Source of the DNA: an uncultured Clostridia bacterium
GTDB taxonomy: Bacteria > Bacillota > Clostridia > Christensenellales > CAG-138
Assembly: GCA_947168855.1 (NCBI GenBank)
Contig: CAMVNO010000006.1
Span: 1 to 64,000 of the forward strand
DNA: 64,000 nt
Direction: 5' to 3'
Below, piece by piece: positions 38,208 to 48,397 of this stretch. Each line of letters starts with the position of its first letter. The stretch's first letter is position 1. The notes below the pieces were generated by a model. That model worked only from the letters and a program-made list of their open reading frames with translations. It did no database searches and was not told the DNA's origin. The position numbers and the translations under genes were made by a program.

Positions 38208-38264
38208 GGTATGATCTCCTTTGTTTTCTTCAACTGTAATACCGCGCAAATCGAAAAAAGGTTG

Positions 38265-38300
38265 CAAAAAGGGGGAACGATCGGATCGTCCCCCCCGGTT
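38265..38300 (-). terminator. Terminator of prs
   Basis: Minus strand GGGGGACGATCCGATCGTTCCCCCTTTTT. Confidence 0.8.
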
Positions 38301-38302
38301 GC

Positions 38303-39310
38303 TCAGTCTTCGTCTTTTTCGATGCTCATGTCCATCAGGCGCTTCAAGACGCGGTGATCAAACATCGAGCTCATCGGCGCGCGGTCGTGGATCGTCTTGA
38401 CCGCCTGCGCAAACATCGGCGCAGCCGAGATCGTGCGAAGCTTGGTGCTTTCGTTCATAAACGGGCACTCGAGCGTGTCGGTCGATACGAGCCACTCATA
38501 GTCGCTGTCCTCGATGCGGCGGACCGCCTTCTGCGTCATGACGTTGTGGGAAAGCGCGCCGTAAACGTGCAATGCACCGTTCTCCTTGAGCGCTCTTGCG
38601 ACGTCCACAAGCGTACCGCCCGTGATGGAGAAGTCGTCGACGACGAGGCAGTTCTTGTCCTTGACGTTGCCGATGATGTTCAGCACCTTCGCGTCGCTCT
38701 TGTGATCGTAACGCGTCTTGTCGCCGATCGCAACACTGGTACCGAGCGCCGTCGCAAATCCGTGCGCGCGCTTTGCGCTGCCCGCGTCGGGCGAAACGAC
38801 GACCAGATCGTCGTTCACGATGCCCTGCCGCTTGACGTATTCGATCAGCAGCGGACGCGCAGAAAGGTGGTCGACCGGCTTCTTGAAGAAGCCCACGACC
38901 TGGTCCGCGTGCAGGTCCATGAACAGCACGCGGTCAACGCCGATCGCCTCGATACAGTCGGCGCACACACGGGCGCGGATCGAAACGCGGGGCTCGTCCT
39001 TTTTATCGCCTTTTGCATAGGAGAAGTACGGAATGATCGCGGTGACCGAGTTTGCGCTGGAGCGTTTGAACGCGTCGATCCAGAAGAGCAGCTCGGTAAA
39101 TTCATCGTTCGGCTCTCTGCCGATCGGCTGAACGATATAGACGTCCTTGTCGCGAATGGATTCGTTGATGCGGACGAAGATGTTGCCCTCGTCAAACATG
39201 ATCGTGGTCGCGTCGCCCATCTGCGCGCCGAGATAATCGCACATACGCTGTGCAAACGGCCTGCCCGTTCTGCCTGCAAAGATCTTGATGATTCCGGATC
39301 CCGTATACAT
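38303..39310 (-). CDS. prs: Ribose-phosphate pyrophosphokinase
   Basis: FVRINESIRDKDVYIVQPIG...IIPYFSYAKGDKKDEPR...VLFMDLHADQVVGFF...CLVVDDFSITGGTLVDVA. Confidence 0.93.
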   Translation of the reverse strand: MYTGSGIIKIFAGRTGRPFAQRMCDYLGAQMGDATTIMFDEGNIFVRINESIRDKDVYIVQPIGREPNDEFTELLFWIDAFKRSSANSVTAIIPYFSYAKGDKKDEPRVSIRARVCADCIEAIGVDRVLFMDLHADQVVGFFKKPVDHLSARPLLIEYVKRQGIVNDDLVVVSPDAGSAKRAHGFATALGTSVAIGDKTRYDHKSDAKVLNIIGNVKDKNCLVVDDFSITGGTLVDVARALKENGALHVYGALSHNVMTQKAVRRIEDSDYEWLVSTDTLECPFMNESTKLRTISAAPMFAQAVKTIHDRAPMSSMFDHRVLKRLMDMSIEKDED

Positions 39311-39434
39311 TTTGTTCCCCTTGCCCCTTTTCGATAGTATTTGCTAATAGCAAATTCAGTATATCACAGTCGTTCAAAAAGGGCAACCGTTTCGCAACAT
39401 TTTCCGACAATTTCCGCGCAGCCGGACGGACGGC

Positions 39435-40133
39435 TCACGATTGCGGTCCGGTTTCTGCGGTCAATGCCGCCCGCATCTTCTCCACCGCTTTTTTCTCGAT
39501 GCGGGAGACGTAGCTGCGGGAAATATCGAGCACGTTGGCTACCTCGCGCTGCGGCATCGGCGCGTCGCCCGTGAGACCGAAACGCAGCGACAGCACGACC
39601 TGCTCGCGCTTTGAAAGGACCCTTCGCATCGTTTCCGTGACGATTGCTGCGTCGAGGCGGCTCTGCACCTGCTCAAAGATCGTATCCTCCTCGGTGCAGA
39701 CGAGATCCGAAAGCCGGAGCTCGTTCCCCTCCTTATCCGCGCCGACCGGCTCCTCGATCGAGACGGTCTCCACGAGCTTTCGTTCGCGGCGCAGGCTCAT
39801 CAGGATCTCATTTTCAATGCAGCGCGCGGCGTACGCCGACAGCGTCCCCTTGGATTCCGAAAACGTCGACACCGCCTTGATGAGACCGATCGTGCCGATC
39901 GAGATCAGATCCTCGCGGTCGCGCTCCGCCTTCTGATACTTCTTTGCGATGTGCGCGCAGAGCCGCAGGTTGTGCACGATCAGCTTCTCCCGCGCCTCCT
40001 CGTCCCCCGCGATCAGCCGCGCGACCCAGCGTTTTTCCTCCTCCGGGCTCAAGGGCTTCGGAAACGAACCGTTCGATCCGATCGCGCCGATAAACGCGAT
40101 CGACTGCAAAAGCAGCCATAAAAAAGAAAACAT
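39435..40133 (-). CDS. sigK: Sporulation sigma factor SigK
   Basis: Hydrophobic pro-region MFSFLWLLLQSIAFIGAIGSNGSFPKPLSPEEEKRW; REKLIVHNLRLCAHIAKKYQ...DLISIGTIGLIKAVSTF; VANVLDISRSYVSRIEKKA. Confidence 0.9.
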   Translation of the reverse strand: MFSFLWLLLQSIAFIGAIGSNGSFPKPLSPEEEKRWVARLIAGDEEAREKLIVHNLRLCAHIAKKYQKAERDREDLISIGTIGLIKAVSTFSESKGTLSAYAARCIENEILMSLRRERKLVETVSIEEPVGADKEGNELRLSDLVCTEEDTIFEQVQSRLDAAIVTETMRRVLSKREQVVLSLRFGLTGDAPMPQREVANVLDISRSYVSRIEKKAVEKMRAALTAETGPQS

Positions 40134-40211
40134 ACCCCATCCTCCCACGGATAGGGTATGTCGGAATGTGACGAATCAGAACAGGCGCCGCGGATCTTTG
40201 AAACAGACCGT

Positions 40212-41363
40212 TTAGTTCCAGTACTCGCGGTACTTTTCGACGTTCGCCTGATGCTCTTCGTACGTTTTCGCAAACACCAGCGCGCGCGTTTCCTTCGGAT
40301 TAGCGTTGCAGAAATAGAGGTAGCCCTCCTCCAGGAACGTCTCGTCCGGATACAGCGCCGCACGGATCGCCGCGGCGCCGGGGTTTGAGATCGGTCCCAC
40401 CGGAAGCCCTTCATAGCGGTAGGTATTGTATGGCGAATCGATCGCCATCTCATCCTTGGTGAACACGTAGCGGTCCTGTCCGGTGATGTAGTTCAGCGTT
40501 GCGCAGGATTCGAGCTTCATGCCCTCTTTCAGCCGGTTATGGAACACCGCCGAGACCTTCGGAAGATCGTCCGGCACGCTCGCCTCGCGCTCCACGATCG
40601 ACGCCAGCGTCATAACCTCGTCGCGCGTCATGCCGAGCTCCTCGGCGCGGCTCACCCACTCGCCCGTGTACACCTCGTAATAGTGCGTCAGCAGCTTGTT
40701 CAGGATCTCCTCCGGCGCGGAATCGGCATAGATCTCATAGGTGTCCGGGAACAGATAGCCTTCGAGCACATAACGGCGTTCGCCGGTGTTGTCCAGTTCC
40801 GCAATGAACGGATATTTCGAGAACGCGGAGACGTCCCGGCACAGCGCAAGGAAGGCTTCGGCGTCGGTCGTGATCACATCGCTTTCGCGGATGGACTTTG
40901 CGATGTCCTCGATCGTTCTGCCCTCGATCACGACGAGGCGCGTTGTGCGCCTTGCCGGATTGCCCTGCGCAAGGATGTCGACGATCTCCGGGATCGTCAT
41001 GTTTTTCGAAAGCCGGTATGTGCCCGCCTTCAGGCTGTTTGCCTTTCCGACGAAATCGACGTAGATCTTGAACGAGGCGCTCGAAACGATCAGCCCCTTT
41101 TCGCCCTCGCCGCACGCATGGTACAGAAGATCCGCGATCCTGCCCGCAGACGCGCTCTGCGGGATCACGATCTCGTACGGCGTTGCGTCGTCCGGATCGA
41201 CGGCGGAGATATAATGCGACAGCACGAACCGAACGGTCACGATCGCGATCACGGCGACCAGACCGATGCTCAAAAGCCATGTGGCGATCGGTCTCGTGTA
41301 ATGCCAGAAGCGCTGCCACCGCAGGCGCACGGCGCTCATTTCGGTTTTGTCGTTCCGTTTCAT
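40212..41363 (-). CDS. mltG: Endolytic transglycosylase MltG (YceG-like)
   Basis: EGYLFPDTYEIYADSAPEEIL...LASIVEREASVPDDLPKVSAVFHNRLKEGMKLES...LPVGPISNPGAAAIRAAL. Confidence 0.93.
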   Translation of the reverse strand: MKRNDKTEMSAVRLRWQRFWHYTRPIATWLLSIGLVAVIAIVTVRFVLSHYISAVDPDDATPYEIVIPQSASAGRIADLLYHACGEGEKGLIVSSASFKIYVDFVGKANSLKAGTYRLSKNMTIPEIVDILAQGNPARRTTRLVVIEGRTIEDIAKSIRESDVITTDAEAFLALCRDVSAFSKYPFIAELDNTGERRYVLEGYLFPDTYEIYADSAPEEILNKLLTHYYEVYTGEWVSRAEELGMTRDEVMTLASIVEREASVPDDLPKVSAVFHNRLKEGMKLESCATLNYITGQDRYVFTKDEMAIDSPYNTYRYEGLPVGPISNPGAAAIRAALYPDETFLEEGYLYFCNANPKETRALVFAKTYEEHQANVEKYREYWN

Positions 41364-41402
41364 ACCGTCAGTATACCATGTCCCGGCCCGGATTTCAAGC
41401 GC

Positions 41403-41744
41403 TCAGCCTTCGAGCGCGCCGAGGTCCAGTTCCACCGCTTCCGCGAGGATCTTATAGATCTCGCCCAAAAGTCCGTTCAGCCGGTATTCCGCCAAAAGAT
41501 ACGCCGCTGCCGCCGCGTCGAACTGCAGCAGCTCGCCGAGCTTCTGCAGCTTTTCATTCGCCTCCGCGTCCGGCGTGCCGGCGACCGACGCCGCCTGCGT
41601 CTTCATGCGAAGCGTGTAAAACTCGTCCAAAAGCGCGGCGGTCGAAGACTGCGCATACGCGCGCGCCTTCGCCTCGCGATAGGTCTGATATTCCTCAGAC
41701 GAGCGGAGCTTGTCCGCCAGCGTCCTTGCATCGTCTAAAATCAT
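41403..41744 (-). CDS. YlbF family regulator
   Basis: ARTLADKLRSSEEYQTYREAKARAYAQSSTAALLDEF. Confidence 0.75.
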   Translation of the reverse strand: MILDDARTLADKLRSSEEYQTYREAKARAYAQSSTAALLDEFYTLRMKTQAASVAGTPDAEANEKLQKLGELLQFDAAAAAYLLAEYRLNGLLGEIYKILAEAVELDLGALEG

Positions 41745-42734
41745 TTATTCCTCCATCGGTCCCAGAACGATCCCGTTTTCGATGCACCACGCGTCGTTGT
41801 CCGCCGACCATTCGAAGAACAGCGTTTCAAAATCCTTGCCGAAGACCTCCTTAAAGCCTTCCTGCCCGATCGTCATGTGAGCAAACACGAGATCCTTGCC
41901 GTAATGCTCCAGGAGCCAGTTAAAGAAGCTGCCCGCCTCGTAATAGCTGATCGTCGTCAACTGCGGATGCTCGATCAGTCGCTCCGACAGCGTGATCGGG
42001 GTCTCGCTGACTGCGCTGTACTTCTCGCCGATTGCCGCGCCGGAACGCATATAGGCAGCCAGATAGCAGTAATACTTCTTCGCGTTCAGCGATCCGTCCG
42101 CGTCCGTGATCCCGCGCTTCTGCGCGGTTTTCAGGTCCTTCTCGCTGAGGCTTGACTCGAGACCGCGCCACATCCGGTTCGTACAGACGAACATCGAAAT
42201 ATACTCGGCGATCGCTTCCGCCCAGAACCCGCCGTCCTTGGACAGATCGAACGTGCAGCATTCCATCGTCAGATAATGCGTATACTCATGCAGCAGCGCA
42301 TTGCACGCCATATCCCAGCCTTTATACAGATAGATGCCCGTTTCCGGTCCGAGATACCACGCGCCCGCCTTGTTCCATTTCGCGCGTTCCGTTTGCGCGG
42401 CGAAGTCCGTGTGGACGTCGATCACCGGGATCTCATCTTTCGTGTAACCCGAAAGCGCGGCGATCGCGTCGGAAAAATCCGCTTCCTGATTCGTCAGGAT
42501 CTTTTCCAGCCCCGCAAAAAACGCGTCCTCGCCCAAAAGCTCGATGTCCGCCGCGGCAAGATACCACGTCGCGTGCGGCGTACGCACGATATACGGATAG
42601 GTCGCGGCGTTTTTGCCCTCGTTCTGTTCGACCGCGTAGCCCGCAACCGTTTTTCCCTGCGGTTTGCAGCCGAAAACGCCGATGCAGAGCAGCAGCGCAA
42701 GACAAAGTGTAATGAAACGAATGCCGGTTTTCAT
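41745..42734 (-). CDS. Putative zinc-metallopeptidase lipoprotein (HExxH)
   Basis: Lipobox LLLCIGVFGC; NALLHEYTHYLTMECC...GGFWAEAIAEYISMFV. Confidence 0.65.
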   Translation of the reverse strand: MKTGIRFITLCLALLLCIGVFGCKPQGKTVAGYAVEQNEGKNAATYPYIVRTPHATWYLAAADIELLGEDAFFAGLEKILTNQEADFSDAIAALSGYTKDEIPVIDVHTDFAAQTERAKWNKAGAWYLGPETGIYLYKGWDMACNALLHEYTHYLTMECCTFDLSKDGGFWAEAIAEYISMFVCTNRMWRGLESSLSEKDLKTAQKRGITDADGSLNAKKYYCYLAAYMRSGAAIGEKYSAVSETPITLSERLIEHPQLTTISYYEAGSFFNWLLEHYGKDLVFAHMTIGQEGFKEVFGKDFETLFFEWSADNDAWCIENGIVLGPMEE

Positions 42735-42853
42735 AAGTTTTCCCCCTTTGACCTTGTTGACACCTGTATTGTACCGCAGGTTTGCACGCTGTTTCAACCG
42801 CATGCGCAGCGGGATTTCATCGGTTATTTCCGCAGAATCGGGAGAATAAACGC

Positions 42854-44500
42854 TTATATCTCGATCACGATCGGCAGGATCATCGGCGTTCTGCCGATCT
42901 TGTCGTACAGGAACGATTTAAGCCTGCTCTTCACCGCGTTCTTCACGGTTGGATACTCGTCCCTGCCGACCTCTTCAAAGCGTTTCGCGGTCTCGTATAC
43001 GAGCGCGCTCGCCTCGCTGATCAGCGGCTCGTTCTCGCGCATGTAGATGAATCCGCGCGAATAAAGCTCGACCGGGCTGAGAAGCCTTCCGGTCTCGGCG
43101 TCGATCACGATCACCGCCGCCACAAGCCCGTCCACGGACAGAAGCTTGCGGTCGTGCAGCACGATGTCCTCGATGTTCCTGAGCCCGTCCACCATCAGGC
43201 TTCCCGCCTGCACGGTGCTGTTCATAACGCCCTTCCTTGCGGTCAGCTCGATCACGGCGCCGTTGTGCGCGATGAACGTGCGTTCCGGCGCGATGCCCAT
43301 CTCCTTCGCAAGGTCCGCGTGCATCTTGAGATGCCGCGCTTCGCCGTGCACCGGAACGAAATACTTCGGCTTCACGATGCCGAGCATGAGCCGGAGCTCG
43401 CCCGCGCAGGCATGTCCGCTTACATGCACGTCCGCCATGCGGTCGTAGACCACGTCCGCGCCCTTTTCATACAGCGCGTTGATCACGCGCGCGACGCCGC
43501 GTTCGTTGCCGGGGATCGCGCTTGCCGAAATGATGACGGTATCGCCCGCGCCGACGTTCAGCTTGTGCGTGGCGTTCGCCATACGGAACAGTCCGCTCAT
43601 CGGCTCGCCCTGACTGCCGGTGGTCATGACGCAGACCATATTGTCCGGCAGATTTTTGAGGTGCTCCACGGTGACGATTTTGTCGTTCGGGATGTGCAGA
43701 TAGCCGAGCGCCTGTGCGTACCGCACGATCTGCTCCATGCTCCGCCCCTGGAAGCATACGACGCGCCCGTGTTCGATCGCCACGTCGGCGACCTGCTGGA
43801 TGCGGTACACGTTCGACGCGAACGTCGCCACGATCACGCGTCCCTGCGCCTTGGTAAAGACGCGCTCGAAGGTCTTGCCGATCTCCTTTTCGCTCTGCGT
43901 GAATCCCGCGTGCTCGACGTTTGTAGAATCAGACAGCAGCGCCAGCACGCCCTTGGAGCCGTAATAGGCGAAGCGGTTGATGTCGATGGGCTCGCCGTCG
44001 ATCGGCGTCATGTCGATCTTGAAGTCGCCCGTGTGGATCAGCGTGCCGATCGGCGTGCGCACCGCAAGCGCCACGGCGCCGGCGATCGAATGTCCCGTTT
44101 TGATGAACTCGATCTTAAAGCATCCGAGCGAAACGGTCTCGCCCGGATCGACGTCGATCACTTCGACGTCCGTAAGCTTATGCTCGTCCAGCTTGTGCCG
44201 GATGAGCGCGTTGGTAAACCGCGTGCCGTAGATCGGGCAGCGGAAACGTTCCATTGCATAGGGGATCGCGCCGATATGGTCCTCGTGACCGTGCGTGACG
44301 CACATGCCGCGCACGTGATCCCTGTTTTGTTCGACGTAGGTCATGTCTGGAATGACCACGTCGATTCCCGGCATCTCCTCGTCCGGAAAGATCAGTCCGC
44401 AGTCGATGATGAGGATGTCGTTCTCATACTCGATCACGGTCATGTTTTTGCCGATCTCTCCCACCCCGCCCAGCGGGATGATCTTCAGTTTATGCTGCAT
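42854..44500 (-). CDS. rnj: Ribonuclease J
   Basis: KLKIIPLGGVGEIGKNMTVIEYENDILIIDCGLIFPDEEMPGIDVVIPD...VTHGHEDHIGAIPY...ASAIPGNERGVARVIN. Confidence 0.95.
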   Translation of the reverse strand: MQHKLKIIPLGGVGEIGKNMTVIEYENDILIIDCGLIFPDEEMPGIDVVIPDMTYVEQNRDHVRGMCVTHGHEDHIGAIPYAMERFRCPIYGTRFTNALIRHKLDEHKLTDVEVIDVDPGETVSLGCFKIEFIKTGHSIAGAVALAVRTPIGTLIHTGDFKIDMTPIDGEPIDINRFAYYGSKGVLALLSDSTNVEHAGFTQSEKEIGKTFERVFTKAQGRVIVATFASNVYRIQQVADVAIEHGRVVCFQGRSMEQIVRYAQALGYLHIPNDKIVTVEHLKNLPDNMVCVMTTGSQGEPMSGLFRMANATHKLNVGAGDTVIISASAIPGNERGVARVINALYEKGADVVYDRMADVHVSGHACAGELRLMLGIVKPKYFVPVHGEARHLKMHADLAKEMGIAPERTFIAHNGAVIELTARKGVMNSTVQAGSLMVDGLRNIEDIVLHDRKLLSVDGLVAAVIVIDAETGRLLSPVELYSRGFIYMRENEPLISEASALVYETAKRFEEVGRDEYPTVKNAVKSRLKSFLYDKIGRTPMILPIVIEI

Positions 44501-44526
44501 ATTCTGTAATTCAATAATTCCTTTCT

Positions 44527-45132
44527 TTAATCGGCGCTCCCGTAAAAGAACAGGTTGCCGCCGATGTCCTGATAAAACCTGCGTCCGCCCCAGCCCTTGC
44601 CGAGCTTGCGGGCACAGAAAAAGAGGATGTTTTCCGGAAGATCGAGGTTGCCGTACACGAAGATGTCGCGCGCGGCGTCGACGATTGCCTCCGGCGGTTC
44701 CAGTTTTTTGAACCCTTTGTGATGAATGACCGAAAACTGTCCCTTGCGGTATGCCTCGGTGGGGATATCGGTCACCTCCCCGCCGAACCGCTTTGCCACG
44801 CACCGGTTATAGAGCACGCACAGCACCGCGCGGTACGCGCGTTCATTTCTCCCGCCCGCCTCCAAAAACGCGACGCGCGCGGCAAGCACAAGGTCCTCGT
44901 CCGTCACGGTATGCACCTGCGCATAGCGCGAAAGCGGACGCATGCCGTAAAACGCGGGCTTTGACGCGCCGGCTGCGGCAAACGCTTCGGCCGTGTCCTC
45001 CGGTTCCTCCCAAAGGACCCAGCTCGGATCGGGCGATGCGGGATCGGGCGCTGCGGGCTGTTCGGTTTCCGCCTGCGCAATCGACAGCGGAAGCAAAAGG
45101 AGACAGAGCCAAACGGCAAGGATACGCTTCAT
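44527..45132 (-). CDS. Cell wall hydrolase (SleB-like) with signal peptide
   Basis: MKRILAVWLCLLLLPLSIAQAE; LAARVAFLEAGGRNERAYRAVLCVLYNR...RKGQFSVI. Confidence 0.8.
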   Translation of the reverse strand: MKRILAVWLCLLLLPLSIAQAETEQPAAPDPASPDPSWVLWEEPEDTAEAFAAAGASKPAFYGMRPLSRYAQVHTVTDEDLVLAARVAFLEAGGRNERAYRAVLCVLYNRCVAKRFGGEVTDIPTEAYRKGQFSVIHHKGFKKLEPPEAIVDAARDIFVYGNLDLPENILFFCARKLGKGWGGRRFYQDIGGNLFFYGSAD

Positions 45133-45166
45133 TGTCCGTCCTTTCCCGGGCGGACCGTGCCGCCCG

Positions 45167-46543
45167 TTACAGAATGTACTTCGAAATGTTGTCCTCACCC
45201 CACTCGGCGGACAGATGCGCATCGACATAGGCGCCGTCCACGACGACGTCGATCATCGGATGCTGACCGTTCGCGTTGAAGGAGATGTCGTTCAACAGAT
45301 TCTCCATTACCGTATGCAGGCGGCGTGCGCCGATATTCTCATTTTGCTCGTTCGCGCGGAACGCGAATTTTGCGATCTCGCGTAAAGCGTCCTCGGTGAA
45401 GCTCAGATTCACGTTGTCGGGCTTCAGAAGCGCCGCGTACTGCTTGGTGATCGCGTTGTCCGGCTGCGTGAGGATCGCGTAGAAATCGTCCTCCGTGAGG
45501 TCCTTCAGCGTCACGCGGATCGGGAAGCGTCCCTGCAGCTCCGGAATGAGGTCGGTCACCTTCGCCACGTGGAATGCGCCCGCGCCGATGAACAGGATGA
45601 AATCCGTCTTGACCGGACCGTATTTCGTGGCGACCGTGGTGCCTTCGACGATCGGCAGGATGTCGCGCTGAACGCCTTCTCTGGACACGTCCGCGCCCAT
45701 ATGGTTCGCGTTTCCCGCGATCTTGTCGATCTCGTCAAGGAAGATGATGCCGTTCTGTTCGGCGTTCTGAAGCGCTTCGCGGTTCACGTCGTCCGGATCG
45801 ATGCGCTTTTCGGATTCCTGCTGCATGAGGATCGAGCGCGCATGCTCCACCGGCATCCGCTTATGCTTTTTCTTTTTCGGAAGCAGATCGCCGAGCATGC
45901 CGCCCATATCGACCTCCATGCCGCTGGCGCCGAACATCATGGCGTTGACGCTCTCCTCGACCTCAAGCTCCACGATCTCCTTTTCGAGCAGTCCCGCGCG
46001 CAGGCGGTCCAGCGTCTGTTCGCGCAGCGTCCTCCGTGCCTGCTGCTCCTCCTCGGAGGGCTTGGGCTCTTCCGGCTCCGGTTGTCCGCTGCCCAGAAGG
46101 AACTGGAGCGGGTTGACCGGACGCTGCTGTTTTTTCTGCTGCGGGAGCAGAAGCTCCACGAGCCGCTGTTCGGTCGCCGCAGCCGCCGCGTCCTTCACGA
46201 GCTCCATGCGCTTCTGTTTGGTGAGCCGGATCGACTCCTCCACAAGGTCGCGCACCATGCTCTCGACGTCTCTGCCGACGTAGCCGACCTCGGTGTATTT
46301 CGACGCCTCGACCTTCACAAACGGCGCGTCGACGAGTTTCGCAAGCCGCCGCGCGATCTCGGTCTTGCCGACGCCCGTCGGCCCGAGCATGATGATGTTC
46401 TTCGGGGTGATCTCCTCGCGCAATTCCTGTGGGAGGCAGCTCCTTCTGTAACGGTTCCGAAGCGCGATCGCCACCGCGCGCTTTGCCTCGTCCTGACCGA
46501 TGATATAGCGGTCCAATGCGTTTACGATCTCTCTCGGAGTCAC
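45167..46543 (-). CDS. hslU: ATP-dependent protease ATPase subunit HslU
   Basis: [60 protein letters not shown]. Confidence 0.96.
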   Translation of the reverse strand: MTPREIVNALDRYIIGQDEAKRAVAIALRNRYRRSCLPQELREEITPKNIIMLGPTGVGKTEIARRLAKLVDAPFVKVEASKYTEVGYVGRDVESMVRDLVEESIRLTKQKRMELVKDAAAAATEQRLVELLLPQQKKQQRPVNPLQFLLGSGQPEPEEPKPSEEEQQARRTLREQTLDRLRAGLLEKEIVELEVEESVNAMMFGASGMEVDMGGMLGDLLPKKKKHKRMPVEHARSILMQQESEKRIDPDDVNREALQNAEQNGIIFLDEIDKIAGNANHMGADVSREGVQRDILPIVEGTTVATKYGPVKTDFILFIGAGAFHVAKVTDLIPELQGRFPIRVTLKDLTEDDFYAILTQPDNAITKQYAALLKPDNVNLSFTEDALREIAKFAFRANEQNENIGARRLHTVMENLLNDISFNANGQHPMIDVVVDGAYVDAHLSAEWGEDNISKYIL

Positions 46544-47082
46544 GGACGGATCACCTCCACGCTGATATTGCCGTTGGTAAAGATGCAGATGGATTCGGCG
46601 ATCGCCATCGCTTCGCAGACGATCTCCTCCGCAGTCATGTCGGTGTGCAGTTTCAATGCCTTCGCTGCCGCCAGCGCATACAGCCCGCCGGAACCGATCG
46701 CCGCAATATCGTCGTCCGGTTCGATGACGTCGCCGGTGCCGGACAGCACAAGCAGATCGTCCTTGTCCGCCACGATCATCATTGCCTCCAGCTGCCGCAT
46801 CATTTTATCGCCGCGCCAGTCCTGCGCAAGCGCAATCGCCGCGCGCTTCAGCGCGCCGCCGTGCATTTCGAGCTTTGCCTCGAACCGATCGCAGAGCGTG
46901 AACGCATCCGCGGTCGAACCGGCGAACCCGACGACCACGCGGTCGTGGTAGAGCCTTCTCACCTTCCTGGCGTGCGCCTTCATGACCGCCTGCTGTCCCA
47001 TCGTGACCTGTCCGTCGCCCGCGATCGCGGTCACGCCGTTGCGCTTCACCGCAACGATGGTGGTGCCCTTTAACTGTTCCAT
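46540..47082 (-). CDS. hslV: ATP-dependent protease subunit HslV
   Basis: [25 protein letters not shown]. Confidence 0.96.
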   Translation of the reverse strand: MEQLKGTTIVAVKRNGVTAIAGDGQVTMGQQAVMKAHARKVRRLYHDRVVVGFAGSTADAFTLCDRFEAKLEMHGGALKRAAIALAQDWRGDKMMRQLEAMMIVADKDDLLVLSGTGDVIEPDDDIAAIGSGGLYALAAAKALKLHTDMTAEEIVCEAMAIAESICIFTNGNISVEVIRP

Positions 47083-47095
47083 CGGATATACCTCC

Positions 47096-48397
47096 TCATA
47101 AAGCATAGGTTTCTTTCAGCGCGCGGAGCTTGTCCAGCGCGCGGCTTGCGATCCGCTCGCCGCGTTCCTGCTTCCCGCGGACGCGTTCTTTGAGCGGATC
47201 CATAATGCCGAACGTCACGTTCATCGGCTGAAAATCGCCGCCGTTGTATTCGGCAACGTAGTGTCCGAGCGCGCCGATCGCGGTCTCGGACGTGAAATCG
47301 ATCGGCGCCCTGCCTTCGAGCTTTTCGATCAGTTCGATCGCGGCAAGAAGCCCGCTTGCCGCGGATTCCACATAGCCCTCCACGCCGGTCATCTGCCCAG
47401 CGAAGAACAGCAGCGGATCGCTTCGCAGCGAATAATCAAAGTTCAGAAGCTTCGGCGATTCCAGAAACGTGTTGCGGTGCATTACGCCGTATCGCGCAAA
47501 CTCCGCGCGCTCAAGTCCCGGGATCATGCCGAATACGCGCTTCTGCTCGGGAAATTTCAGGTTTGTCTGGAAGCCGACGATGTTAAAAAGCGTGCCGTCG
47601 CTGTTGTCGCGCCGGAGCTGTACCACCGCGAACGGGCGCTTGCCGTTGACCTCGAGCCCGACCGGCTTCAAAGGACCGTACGCCAGCGTCAGCTCGCCGC
47701 GCTTTGCCATGACCTCGACGGGCATGCATCCCTCGAACACGCGCGGCGTTTCAAAGCTGTGCAGCTCCGCCGTCTCCGCGTTCACGAGCGCGTGATAAAA
47801 CGCAAAGTACTCCTCGCGCGTCATCGGACAGTTCAGATAGTCCGCGCCGCGATCGTAGCGGGACGCCTGAAAGACCTTATTGTGATCGAGCGAATCATAG
47901 GTCACGATCGGCGCCGCCGCGTCGTAGAAATGCAGGCTTTTGCCGAAGCGTTCCTCGATCGCCGCGCTCAGCGCGTCGCTTGTCAGCGGACCCGTCGCCA
48001 CGATCGCGGGCGACGCGGGAAGCGCCGTCTGCTCGCCGGTTACGATCGTCAGGTTCGGAAAGGATCTGAGCTTGTCCGTCACATACGCGGAAAAGCCCTC
48101 GCGATCGACCGCCAGCGCACCGCCTGCGGGTACGCGCGTCGCGTCTGCCGCCTCCATGACGAGCGAGCCCAAAGCGCGCATCTCCTCTTTCAAAAGCCCG
48201 ACGGCGTTTACAATGCGGTCGGAACGCAGCGAGTTCGAGCAGACAAGCTCCGCAAAGCCGTTGCCCTTATGCGCCGGCGTGCGTTTTTCCGGCTTCATTT
48301 CATACAGCGTGACCGGGTACCCGCGCGAAAGGAGCCGGTAAGCCGCCTCCGCGCCGGCAAGCCCCGCGCCGACGACCGTGACATTCGGTTCAGTCAT
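47096..48397 (-). CDS. trmFO: Folate/FAD-dependent tRNA (uracil-54-C5)-methyltransferase
   Basis: [55 protein letters not shown]. Confidence 0.95.
   Translation of the reverse strand: MTEPNVTVVGAGLAGAEAAYRLLSRGYPVTLYEMKPEKRTPAHKGNGFAELVCSNSLRSDRIVNAVGLLKEEMRALGSLVMEAADATRVPAGGALAVDREGFSAYVTDKLRSFPNLTIVTGEQTALPASPAIVATGPLTSDALSAAIEERFGKSLHFYDAAAPIVTYDSLDHNKVFQASRYDRGADYLNCPMTREEYFAFYHALVNAETAELHSFETPRVFEGCMPVEVMAKRGELTLAYGPLKPVGLEVNGKRPFAVVQLRRDNSDGTLFNIVGFQTNLKFPEQKRVFGMIPGLERAEFARYGVMHRNTFLESPKLLNFDYSLRSDPLLFFAGQMTGVEGYVESAASGLLAAIELIEKLEGRAPIDFTSETAIGALGHYVAEYNGGDFQPMNVTFGIMDPLKERVRGKQERGERIASRALDKLRALKETYAL

Noticed and set aside
42782-44509. 575-aa plus-strand ORF
   Set aside because: Antisense shadow of RNase J.
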